From the NCBI RefSeq assembly GCF_900102545.1, contig NZ_FNBN01000002.1, positions 408,264-472,263 on the forward strand: a stretch of DNA of 64,000 nucleotides, given 5' to 3'. The notes beneath the pieces are model-generated. The model made no database searches. It worked only from the letters and a program-made list of their open reading frames with translations, and was not told the DNA's origin. Source of the stretch: Chitinophaga filiformis (lineage in GTDB: Bacteria > Bacteroidota > Bacteroidia > Chitinophagales > Chitinophagaceae). Below, piece by piece: positions 9,644-17,228 of the stretch. The position numbers and the translations under genes were made by a program. Positions within the stretch are counted from its first letter, which is position 1, and each line of letters starts with the position of its first letter.

Positions 9644-12600
9644 TTAATATTTTTGCATTTCTTCACTGACCATTTTTAATACCTCTTCGTCGCTCATCTC
9701 ATAGAGACTGCTGGTTACCTTTTTTACCGGTGCTGCTACTGCTTTTCTGAAGCGACTGTTCACATACACCGCCAAGCCAGGGATAGTTGGATAATTGAAC
9801 AGCATATTGGTGTTAACATTCAGTCCCAGTTGCGAATTGATACACTGTACATACTTCACCAGTAGTATTGAATCCATACCCATATCGCTGAAACTTCTGG
9901 TAAGGTCCACCTGTTCACCATCACCGATAGCCAGCACCTGTTTCACCAGCCTGACCAGTTCCTGTCTGATCAGGTCTTCTCTTTCCGCATCATCATTGAT
10001 CAATGACAGATCCGTTTCACCTGTTACCGTCACCTCTTTCGTATCCTCCACAGGCCGCAGGTTTTCCCAGAAGGCCATCGTTCCCTGCATTTCCATCATG
10101 CTGATAAAGCGGGTATTGTCGAGACATACATATACCAGCTGCGGAACATCCGGCACGAGCAGCGAGGCATACACTCTTCTTACTGTTCCCGCATTAAAAG
10201 GTGGTACGCCTGATTCTTTCAGCAGGTCTGTACTGTTTGCTGCTTCCAGCATCATATTGCTGTCTTTCCAGGGGCCCCAGTTGATCGTCTTCGCTGGGAT
10301 ACCCTGCTTCCTCAGCTGCAGCACATATGCATCCATATAGGCATTCGCAGCAGCGTAATGAGATAGCATACCTGATCCCCATACGGCGGCAATGGAAGAA
10401 TAAGTAAGCAGGAAATCCAGCCCTTCCATGGGTAAGTATGAAGTGAGATGTTGCAACCCAATGATCTTGGGACCAGCCACGTACATGATATCGTCAGCAG
10501 ATAGCTCGCTTTGCAGACAACGGCTGTTAGTACCTGCCGCATGTACAATGCCTTTCAGTGTTTTCTTTTCCCTGCGCAGCCAGTCGCCAAAGTGGCGTAC
10601 TGCGTTTGCATCTGTTACATCCAGCTGCCTGTATACAATACGATGATTGCTGGTATAACTGTCTCTGCTTCTTCCGGTGATAATTACCGCACCAGCACCT
10701 TTATGCACCAACCACTCTGCAAGATGTATCCCCAGGGAACCTCTGCCACCAGTAATGAGATAAGTACCGTCGGGATCGCCCGTAACTTCTGTTGCAGATG
10801 AAAGCCCTGTTACTGCGAGAGCAGGATACCACAGTTGTTTGTTTCTGCAGGCAATCTCCCTGTAGTAAGACTGTTGTACATAATTGTCGACGAACGTCTG
10901 ATCAGGCAGTTCCTGGTCTATGTCCAGTACCAGCATGGCAGGACCGCGCATTTCCAGGGAAGCTGATCTGATGAAGGCTGTCAGGCTGTATTGTAGTGCA
11001 GCCACATTATCACTACCCGGCGCATTCAATGCATGACGGGTGATAAACAGTATAGATGCGGGTGTATGAGCAAGCCGTTGCAGTGCTTGCAGAAAGGCCA
11101 GTAATTCCTGATAAACATGCTTCATGCCTGGGGCATCAGTTTCCTTCAACCCACTGACATCATATACCAGGCAAAGCGGACGCCCATCAACAGGCGTGAT
11201 GCTATCCAGCATGAACAGACGGTCAGTTCCTAATCCGAGGCCTCCTTTACCTTGGAGGAGTTGCTCCATATTGGCGACTATTCCCGCGTCTGTTTCGATA
11301 TATATGTATTGCGGTGCGATAGGGTTTTCATCCAGTACTGGCAGTGGTTTCCATTGTACGTTAAAACAGGCGGCCGCAGATTTACCGGGCAGTTTTCCCA
11401 ACCAGTGTGACTTCAACTGGAAATGGGGAGCTGGCAGTTGTTTTTCTCTGACGGCCGGTGTTGTTTCACAGGCTGCTACTATGCAGTGAGCGATGGTACC
11501 CGTAAATCCAAATGAACTAACGCCGCCGCTCATACGTGTGGGCGCATTAAACTGGTGTACGTCCTTATTAATACGGAAGGGCATATGCTCCCAGGCGATA
11601 TGATGATTCGGTTGCTGAAAATGCAAATGGGGAGGCAATTGCCGGTGATAAATACTCAGGCATGCCTTCATAAAACCAGCTAATCCGGCAGCAGCTTCCA
11701 GGTGCCCTACATTACTTTTCACGGAACCTAACAACAGCTTTTTATCACCATTACGATGGCCGAATACCTGCTTCAATCCTTCCGCTTCTACAGGATCACC
11801 CAGCGAGGTACCTGTTCCATGGCCTTCAATAAAGCTGATTTCTTCCGGGTGCATGCCTGCAGCCTGCAATGCGTTACGGATGACCTTCGCCTGACTTACG
11901 GGATCAGGTACGGTCAATCCGCCGCTTGCGCCATCCTGTGCAACGGCAGAACCTTTTATACATGCATAGATACGGTCGCCGTCATTTACCGCATCAGATA
12001 GTCTTTTTAATATAACAGTCAGACAACCTTCAGAACGTACATACCCATTCGCGCTATCATCAAAAGCCTTACACCGGCCATCAGGCGATAACATACCGGC
12101 GTCTGTAAGGCTGGCCTGCAGGTAAGGGGATAATACCAGGTTGGCCCCACTTACAACAGCCAGGCTGCATTCATTTCTCTTCAGACTTTCTGCTCCCTGG
12201 TGCAAAGCCACCAGCGATGAGGAACAGGCGGTATCGATACTCAGACAGGGACCATGAAAGCCGTAACAATAAGAGATACGGCCACTGGCGCCACTGAGCG
12301 AATTACCACTTCCCAGGTAAGGATCTACCCTGTATTTATCATCTTGCTGCATAATATGCAGACTGTAATCGAAAGCGCTGATGCCGGTAAATACGCCGGT
12401 ATAAGACCCTTTGAGGGACTCAGGCCTTATGCCTGCATCGGCAAGGGCATTGGCTACCATCATGAGCAATTGCCGCTGCTGCGGATCAATGTATCTTGCT
12501 TCTGCGGGGGAGATGTGAAAATATTCGTTATCAAACAATGTGATGTCGTCCAGCAGGCCTGCATGCGGCATTGCGCGATGCACAGCATCTTCCGGCTGGC

Positions 12601-12856
12601 CCATATCCCGCCAGCGGGCTGTCAAGCCATTATCAGCGATCAGGTCCTCCCCTGTCAGCAATGCCTCCCAGAAATCCTGCGGAGAACGGATACCACCGGG
12701 CAGGTGACATGCCATCCCCACTACCGCTATTTCTTCTGTTGAAGAGTCGCGGTTCTTCTCTTCCTGCAGTTTTCTTTCCAGGTTCCGGATGATCAGAAAT
12801 GACTTCTGAAGGCTGCTTAATGTATCATGGGATGTTGACTGAGTGGCTGTTTTCAC
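9644..12856 (-). CDS. trans-AT polyketide synthase module: KS-KR-ACP
   Basis: 1,070 residues. After a helical, docking-like N-terminus the ketosynthase spans about 40-465 with Cys211 in DTACSSS, His346 in GHGTGT and His385 in NVGHLE. There is no acyltransferase. The ketoreductase (about 690-880) has the NADPH loop TGGRGSLG and the catalytic Tyr834 and Asn838 in HYAAANAYMD. The tryptophan eight residues before the Tyr and the absence of the LDD motif point to an A-type reductase (L-configured alcohol). No His is seen at the A2 position, so A1 is likely. No dehydratase or enoylreductase is present, so the product should stay a beta-hydroxyacyl chain. The ACP serine is Ser996 (GMDSILL). The module begins with a KS and has no loading domain, so its starter must come from another protein. 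Confidence 0.95.
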   Translation of the reverse strand: MKTATQSTSHDTLSSLQKSFLIIRNLERKLQEEKNRDSSTEEIAVVGMACHLPGGIRSPQDFWEALLTGEDLIADNGLTARWRDMGQPEDAVHRAMPHAGLLDDITLFDNEYFHISPAEARYIDPQQRQLLMMVANALADAGIRPESLKGSYTGVFTGISAFDYSLHIMQQDDKYRVDPYLGSGNSLSGASGRISYCYGFHGPCLSIDTACSSSLVALHQGAESLKRNECSLAVVSGANLVLSPYLQASLTDAGMLSPDGRCKAFDDSANGYVRSEGCLTVILKRLSDAVNDGDRIYACIKGSAVAQDGASGGLTVPDPVSQAKVIRNALQAAGMHPEEISFIEGHGTGTSLGDPVEAEGLKQVFGHRNGDKKLLLGSVKSNVGHLEAAAGLAGFMKACLSIYHRQLPPHLHFQQPNHHIAWEHMPFRINKDVHQFNAPTRMSGGVSSFGFTGTIAHCIVAACETTPAVREKQLPAPHFQLKSHWLGKLPGKSAAACFNVQWKPLPVLDENPIAPQYIYIETDAGIVANMEQLLQGKGGLGLGTDRLFMLDSITPVDGRPLCLVYDVSGLKETDAPGMKHVYQELLAFLQALQRLAHTPASILFITRHALNAPGSDNVAALQYSLTAFIRSASLEMRGPAMLVLDIDQELPDQTFVDNYVQQSYYREIACRNKQLWYPALAVTGLSSATEVTGDPDGTYLITGGRGSLGIHLAEWLVHKGAGAVIITGRSRDSYTSNHRIVYRQLDVTDANAVRHFGDWLRREKKTLKGIVHAAGTNSRCLQSELSADDIMYVAGPKIIGLQHLTSYLPMEGLDFLLTYSSIAAVWGSGMLSHYAAANAYMDAYVLQLRKQGIPAKTINWGPWKDSNMMLEAANSTDLLKESGVPPFNAGTVRRVYASLLVPDVPQLVYVCLDNTRFISMMEMQGTMAFWENLRPVEDTKEVTVTGETDLSLINDDAEREDLIRQELVRLVKQVLAIGDGEQVDLTRSFSDMGMDSILLVKYVQCINSQLGLNVNTNMLFNYPTIPGLAVYVNSRFRKAVAAPVKKVTSSLYEMSDEEVLKMVSEEMQKY

Positions 12857-12878
12857 AATAGTTATTTTGGTTGACGGG

Positions 12879-13625
12879 TTAAATAAACTCTTTAAAGCGG
12901 GGCAGCTGCAAATGCGGGAAATGCATACTAAAGTACCTGGAAAGTGTCTGGCAGAAAACGGCGGTATCCGAAAAATAGAAATGGTTACCTTCCAGCCATT
13001 CCTCGTAACAGGCAGCCCGGGTATGTTCTTTCCAGGTAAGCGCCGGCTCTGTGCCTACATGCTCGTCCTCTACTCCGTTCATCACAACGAAGGGTATATC
13101 AAACGGTTCCTGCTGCTGATAGCAGTAAGTGTCATTCAGACGAAGATCGTTCCGGATGATCGGAAGATAAAAAGAGAGGAAGTCGGGATGCTCAAGGAAT
13201 GAATCCGGAATGCCTCCCATGATCGCGAGATGGGCCAGCAGTTCTCTATCAGACAATAAAGACCTGTTCTTCTTCTCTGCAACCGCGGGCCCTTTTCTGC
13301 CGGAAAAGAACACCAGTTCCGGCAACTCCATGTCATAACGCCGCATATAGTTCATCGTTTCGAAGGCAATGAGCGCACCCAGGCTATGACCGAGGAATAC
13401 CAGCGGGAGTCCGGCTTTCCTTTTCTCGCGCACAATGCTCATACAATCCATTGCCATGGCATTCATGTCTTTCTGAAAAGGCTCACGTATCCTTCTGCCT
13501 CTTCCGGCATAACAGATCGCAGATGCCACCGTTTCCGGCAGCAGTGCTTTCTCAACAGGAACATAGGAAACCTCGCTTCCGCCCGCGTGGGGGAAAATAA
13601 AAAGCTGTACGCCGTTGATACGCAT
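12879..13625 (-). CDS. Type II thioesterase
   Basis: 248 residues, the normal size for stand-alone thioesterases of NRPS/PKS clusters. The alpha/beta-hydrolase catalytic set is visible: Ser81 in GHSLG, Asp187 in NGVEDEH and His215 in EGNHFYF. The FPHAGG motif near the N-terminus and CYAGRGRR at about 38-45 are typical of the family. Such enzymes hydrolyse wrong or stalled acyl groups from carrier proteins and thereby restore the assembly line. It precedes the first PKS by 22 bp and follows the 60-aa membrane protein gene by 30 bp, so it is probably co-transcribed with both. It acts in the cytoplasm. Confidence 0.94.
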   Translation of the reverse strand: MRINGVQLFIFPHAGGSEVSYVPVEKALLPETVASAICYAGRGRRIREPFQKDMNAMAMDCMSIVREKRKAGLPLVFLGHSLGALIAFETMNYMRRYDMELPELVFFSGRKGPAVAEKKNRSLLSDRELLAHLAIMGGIPDSFLEHPDFLSFYLPIIRNDLRLNDTYCYQQQEPFDIPFVVMNGVEDEHVGTEPALTWKEHTRAACYEEWLEGNHFYFSDTAVFCQTLSRYFSMHFPHLQLPRFKEFI

Positions 13626-13655
13626 CGCTTTAATGTTGTTTGTAGTATGTGAAAT

Positions 13656-13838
13656 TTATTTGCCCTTATTTATCGGCTGAAAAAGGTAAAGCACTACGAG
13701 TACTACAACAGGGGTCAGGATAAGGGCCAGACAAAATGATCCCCAGAAGCCGGTACGCGAACGGGCGCCGACTATTCCGCAGACCACTGAAAGAATTATC
13801 CAGCCGATAAATAAGGGGCTAAATAAGATACTGAACAT
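13656..13838 (-). CDS. Small membrane protein (60 aa), function unknown
   Basis: Sixty residues with two predicted membrane helices (about 7-25 and 30-53), a short glycine/arginine loop (VGARSRTG) between them and a lysine-bearing C-terminus (NKGK). I do not recognise a named family, although small proteins of this type are common in Bacteroidota. It is only 11 bp from the DUF697 gene upstream and 30 bp from the thioesterase gene downstream, all on the same strand. The strongest reason to call it a gene is this tight packing and the clean two-helix pattern. The function is not known; a role together with the neighbouring SPFH and DUF697 proteins is a guess. Confidence 0.7.
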   Translation of the reverse strand: MFSILFSPLFIGWIILSVVCGIVGARSRTGFWGSFCLALILTPVVVLVVLYLFQPINKGK

Positions 13839-13849
13839 AATCGGGTCGG

Positions 13850-14404
13850 TTATATTGTTTCAGACTCCGGCAGATCAGTATCCCGGACGGATTTTCCTCT
13901 CGTAAAAGGTTTCTTGACTGTTTTGGTGATGTTAGTAACTACTTCTTTTCCTTTATCCAGTTCATCTGAAAAATAATCTTTTACAGCTGCAGGTTTGAAA
14001 TCGAGCATGGTACCTCCTTCAGCAAAGTGTCTGTCAAACACCTTTCCAACTGCGTAGGTAGTAGCGCCGGCAAATGCAGGGAATGTAACAGCGCCGATGG
14101 CAGATCCTACAACCGGAATAGCTTTGATCGCACTTCCGATGAAGCCTGTTACCAATGCTTTGCTACCTACACCTCCTACCAGTGATGCCAGCAGTGACTT
14201 ACCCAGATCTTCTGCAAACTGAACACCATGTGCCTTCGCCAGTTTACTGATCATAGAAAGCTGTACACCGGTAACGGCTGCCACATCCACCATTGGAATA
14301 GGAACAGCCCCTACACCCATGGATATCAATACATGCTTTTTGATAATTGCCCTTGCATCTGCTTTCTCAGCGGTGGCAACTTCAACTTGTTGATTTTCTA
14401 CCAT
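13850..14404 (-). CDS. DUF697-family membrane-associated protein
   Basis: 184 residues. The core (about 20-140) has alternating hydrophobic, Gly/Ala-rich stretches: IPMVDVAAVTGVQLSMISKLA, then the SLLASLVGG and IPVVGSAIGA segments, which match the DUF697 (YcjF/TIM44-like GTPase-associated) family. The N-terminus is polar and the C-terminal 40 residues are charged and Lys-rich (TKTVKKPFTRGK), probably cytosolic. Members are found fused or next to GTPases and are thought to act at the inner membrane, but no biochemical role is settled. No GTPase domain is present here. It lies 32 bp after the SPFH gene and 11 bp before the 60-aa membrane protein. Confidence 0.8.
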   Translation of the reverse strand: MVENQQVEVATAEKADARAIIKKHVLISMGVGAVPIPMVDVAAVTGVQLSMISKLAKAHGVQFAEDLGKSLLASLVGGVGSKALVTGFIGSAIKAIPVVGSAIGAVTFPAFAGATTYAVGKVFDRHFAEGGTMLDFKPAAVKDYFSDELDKGKEVVTNITKTVKKPFTRGKSVRDTDLPESETI

Positions 14405-14436
14405 GTTAATTTTATTTTACTTGATGAAAAATACCT

Positions 14437-15333
14437 TTATTGTTGTGTTCTTCTCCTTTGATTTTGAGGCGGCGCATTTTGCGAAGTGGCAGTGGGTACC
14501 GTTGTAAACTGATCGCCCATGATAATCGGCAGTCCGCTTGCATTATTACCCATGATGATCATCTTCGAGTTCGGCGACATAGCCAGTCTTTGTGTTACAT
14601 CCAGCGCCCTCCATTGAGCAGGCGCCACATTCAGGATCGTACTGAAATCCCTGATACCTTGTGCCTCTATGATCTTACGCTGCCGTTCCTTCCGCTCCAC
14701 CGCCAGCCGGTAATCATATTCCTCACTCTGTTGCTGCCGCGCATACACAGCTGTAATCGCCTTGTTCACGGAATCAGGCAGGACTACACTTGAAATGAAA
14801 TATCCCTCTATAATGACTTTGTTGTTGACCAGGATCTTCCGCAGACTATCTATTTCATTCTTCTCTATCACACTTCTTTCTGTCATATAGATATCTTCCG
14901 GCGTAAGTGCGCCTATATCTTTCCTGACTTTGGCTTGCACACAGGGCGCTATCAGCGTGTTCTTATAATCAGCTCCCACCTGCTGATGCAGCAGCGGAAG
15001 AAAATTCCGGTCCGGCTTGAACAAAACAGCGTAGTTCAATTCGATCTTAAGACCATTCTTACTGATAATAGACTGACTGAAAGTGAGCTTTTGTGTCCTG
15101 ACATCGTAAACGGTCATTGTGTTAAACGGACTAATGATATGCAGGCCTTCGCCATATGACCTCTTTATATCGGTACCATTTCCCATGGTATATAAAACGC
15201 CTGCCTCACCCGATTTGATCACTATGAAGATCCGTTTATGAAAAAACACAATAAAAAAAAGAAGCACCAGTGTTACAATAGCCGTTCTTCTTAAGATTTC
15301 ATTCCTCTCGGTCCGGGTAAAAGATTTTTTCAT
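14437..15333 (-). CDS. SPFH/band 7 (prohibitin-like) protein
   Basis: 298 residues. One membrane helix near the N-terminus (about 15-33, TAIVTLVLLFFIVFFH) is followed by an SPFH domain (about 38-220): the region begins VIKSGEAGVLYTMG, has YGEGLHIISPF, and ends in the charged helix RLAVERKERQRKIIEAQGIRDF that is typical of prohibitin/flotillin relatives. The C-terminus is rich in Gln, Asn and Arg (NQRRRTQQ). Family members form large membrane-bound rings that organise membrane proteins and proteases. This is the first gene of a minus-strand series that continues, with gaps of 33 bp or less, into the PKS/NRPS genes. An AGAGGGCAGG-like stretch lies just before the ATG. Link to the biosynthetic cluster is inferred from position only. 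Confidence 0.88.
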   Translation of the reverse strand: MKKSFTRTERNEILRRTAIVTLVLLFFIVFFHKRIFIVIKSGEAGVLYTMGNGTDIKRSYGEGLHIISPFNTMTVYDVRTQKLTFSQSIISKNGLKIELNYAVLFKPDRNFLPLLHQQVGADYKNTLIAPCVQAKVRKDIGALTPEDIYMTERSVIEKNEIDSLRKILVNNKVIIEGYFISSVVLPDSVNKAITAVYARQQQSEEYDYRLAVERKERQRKIIEAQGIRDFSTILNVAPAQWRALDVTQRLAMSPNSKMIIMGNNASGLPIIMGDQFTTVPTATSQNAPPQNQRRRTQQ

Positions 15334-15516
15334 AACCTGCCCTCTGCAAGACTATTTAACTGGTTAGCCAATGAAATACATGTAAATGACTGATGGTAAG
15401 TGAAGGGACCAAATAGATGTTTTCATTTAGTATCATTAATGGGTTTTATCATATTATCAATACGGTTTATGATTTTATTTCCCGGCACATGACATACACA
15501 CGTATAGCAGAATGGC

Positions 15517-15537
15517 CATCACGGCTGTACCGTGATG
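15517..15537. promoter_or_regulatory. Inverted repeat, 8-bp arms, 5-base loop
   Basis: CATCACGG and CCGTGATG flank the loop CTGTA; the arms are perfect. It lies about 180 bp upstream of the SPFH start and 460 bp upstream of the LuxR gene. It has no following T-run, so it is better explained as an operator or a leader structure than as a terminator. Function unproven. Confidence 0.4.
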
Positions 15538-15575
15538 CTTCAGGACATTTCTTTTAAACGTTCCCAAACAATGAA

Positions 15576-15594
15576 GACAACCAGGTAGGTTGTC
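15576..15594. promoter_or_regulatory. Inverted repeat, 7-bp arms, 5-base loop
   Basis: GACAACC and GGTTGTC flank the loop AGGTA. It is 39 bp from the previous hairpin in the same divergent spacer. On the plus strand it is followed by CTTTAAG, too short for a good terminator. A protein-binding site is possible but not shown. Confidence 0.35.
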
Positions 15595-15995
15595 CTTTAA
15601 GGGAATCAGGATCTATCATACTCAACAGTGGAATTGTGGCTTATACACGAGTAGTGATATTTCATTTCTTGTTTTATCTAAATTTTACTGATATTCGTTT
15701 AAATAAAATTCGTGCTATTATCGCTATTATTTACCACATAAAAGTGTAGTCTATGAATTTCTTATTGTAGAACAATGTATATTTAACAACCAATCCGAAT
15801 TTTGAATACACCTCAATTCAGCGGGAAGTCCATAATTTTATATCCGTGATGTTCAAGACAGGTCAGGCATACTACGCCTCGCTCCCTATTTCATAAGCAT
15901 AAATAATGTGAATGTTCTGTTGTTTCTAATCTCTTCCTGTAGACTAGCTAAATATATTTTATCCATTTCCCAATGAACCAAAATCCAAAAAACCA

Positions 15996-16646
15996 ATGTT
16001 ATCAATTAATCTGAATCGCAAATACCAGATCGGTATCATTGAAGAAGATGCTCAATTCAGTGACGACCTTATTTTACACATCTCTCAAAACAGCCATTTT
16101 TCCACCTGCCTCAACACCAATAGCACCTCCAATGCATTCAGGATATTATACAATCATCCGTCCCTCAACCCTGACATGCTCTTACTCAGTACACAGGCAG
16201 CAGACGCAGAAGGCATGGAAGAAATAAAAGAGTTTAAAGAATTAAAGCCCGAAATGCAGGTGGTATTGCTCACAAAAGAAGAGAATAAACATATCATCCA
16301 GATGGCGTTCGACCAGGGGGCAGATGGTTACCTCATGAAAACCGAGAACTTCGACAGCATGGAGCATAAGATGATCCATATGCTTGAATACGGACAACCT
16401 GCTATGAGCCAGCAGATCTTCCGGTATATGCTTTTCCGTAACCGGGGTGATAAACCGGTTAAGAAAGATCAGTTGACGAGAAAAGAGCAGGAGATCATAG
16501 ATATGGTCCTGGAGGGAATGTCTTATAAAGAAGTTGCAGCGACGCTGCACCTGAGTTTAAATACGATTCAGTATCATATGAAGAATATTTTTCTTAAGCT
16601 GGATATCAAGACGAAGACGGAGTTGTTTAAGATGTATTTTCATTGA
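15996..16646 (+). CDS. LuxR/NarL-type response regulator with receiver lacking the phospho-Asp
   Basis: 216 residues. The N-terminal half (about 8-130) has the receiver fold pattern: acidic residues EED at 16-18, Thr93 in VVLLTKE, and the GADGYLMK lysine (Lys115). The phosphoacceptor position, which should read LLD before the beta-3 loop, reads LLLS with Ser65, so ordinary phosphotransfer is unlikely. The C-terminal part (about 150-212) is a clear LuxR helix-turn-helix: LTRKEQEIIDMVLEGMSYKE, then LHLSLNTIQYHMKNIFLKL. It is one of the few plus-strand genes in the region, divergent from the SPFH-PKS/NRPS unit, which makes it a candidate regulator of that unit. No histidine kinase gene is adjacent. 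The start chosen gives a full receiver domain. Confidence 0.92.
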   Translation: MLSINLNRKYQIGIIEEDAQFSDDLILHISQNSHFSTCLNTNSTSNAFRILYNHPSLNPDMLLLSTQAADAEGMEEIKEFKELKPEMQVVLLTKEENKHIIQMAFDQGADGYLMKTENFDSMEHKMIHMLEYGQPAMSQQIFRYMLFRNRGDKPVKKDQLTRKEQEIIDMVLEGMSYKEVAATLHLSLNTIQYHMKNIFLKLDIKTKTELFKMYFH

Positions 16647-16740
16647 GGGAGGATTGCCTGTCAGACGCTGTTCTGCTATAGTTAAACGTTTCCATATCAT
16701 ATATTGTCGTAATAACTGTGACGACCCGTTGTTTATTCAA

Positions 16741-16870
16741 TGGGTTGGGAATAGTTTGTGGGTTCCCCGGGGAATTCCGTTTCCCCGGGGTAGCGGCGTA
16801 TTTTGTTACCCGGGGTTGAAACCCCATTACGTTTTCCGGTTGGGAATCGGAAATGGGGGTTTCCCATGGT
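16741..16870. repeat. Palindrome-rich, REP-like sequence patch
   Basis: Two CCCCGGGG palindromes (inside 16763-16774, a perfect 12-bp palindrome, and 16781-16790), a GGGGTT..AACCCC hairpin near 16813-16826, and two copies of a GGTTGGGAAT motif occur within 130 bp. The composition is unlike both flanking genes. It resembles the REP-type palindromes associated with IS200/REP-type tyrosine transposases, but no transposase frame is present. It may be a non-autonomous repeat or the remains of one. Confidence 0.45.
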
Positions 16871-16922
16871 TCCATCCAAATCCGGATTAAGACAAGATTC
16901 GCTTGATATTCGTTTGAGATTC

Positions 16923-16997
16923 CTTTGAGATAACCTAATCCTCCCTTCATCTTCCCTTTTGAAGGGAGCATGAAGGGAGGATTAGGTTATCTCAAAG
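16923..16997. repeat. Perfect 28-bp inverted repeat with short central spacer
   Basis: The left arm 16923-16950 and right arm 16970-16997 are exact reverse complements. The 19-base centre also pairs in part, so a stem of about 35 bp with two mismatches can form. It lies between the convergent ends of the LuxR gene (plus) and the P-type ATPase gene (minus), so it could terminate transcription in both directions, although no long T-run follows. Its length and perfection exceed a usual terminator and could also mark a small mobile palindrome. The rest of 16647-17228 shows no gene that I can support. Confidence 0.6.
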
Positions 16998-17228
16998 CCG
17001 ATTGTAACGAATCCCGAACCTATTGAAGTAAATATTTCCGCCTTTTTCACTTTGCCTCACAAAGCTCACACGCTTTTATTTCGCGTTTTGGGGGTCTCAT
17101 GATCGATTTTCGGCGTCTCGTATAGTTTTTTTTGAACCGTTTTGAAATCCTTCCTAACATTGTCCAATGAATCAGGACATTGTGCAGACAGGCAAAGCGT
17201 TCTTTGACATATTGGTTTAATGAGGAGA

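Larger units (their letters stand above)
15334..15995. other. Divergent intergenic region, 662 bp
   Basis: AT-rich spacer between the SPFH-led minus-strand unit and the plus-strand LuxR gene. No convincing open frame was found in it. It must hold the promoters of both directions. Two compact hairpins with five-base loops are the only clear structure. A TAGTCTTG sequence shortly upstream of the SPFH start is a loose match to the Bacteroidota -7 element and is not called separately. Confidence 0.6.

Noticed and set aside
16627..16971. 114-codon minus-strand frame over the LuxR 3' end and the palindromic patch
   Set aside because: It reads through a repeat and into the antisense of the LuxR gene, with no recognisable protein features.
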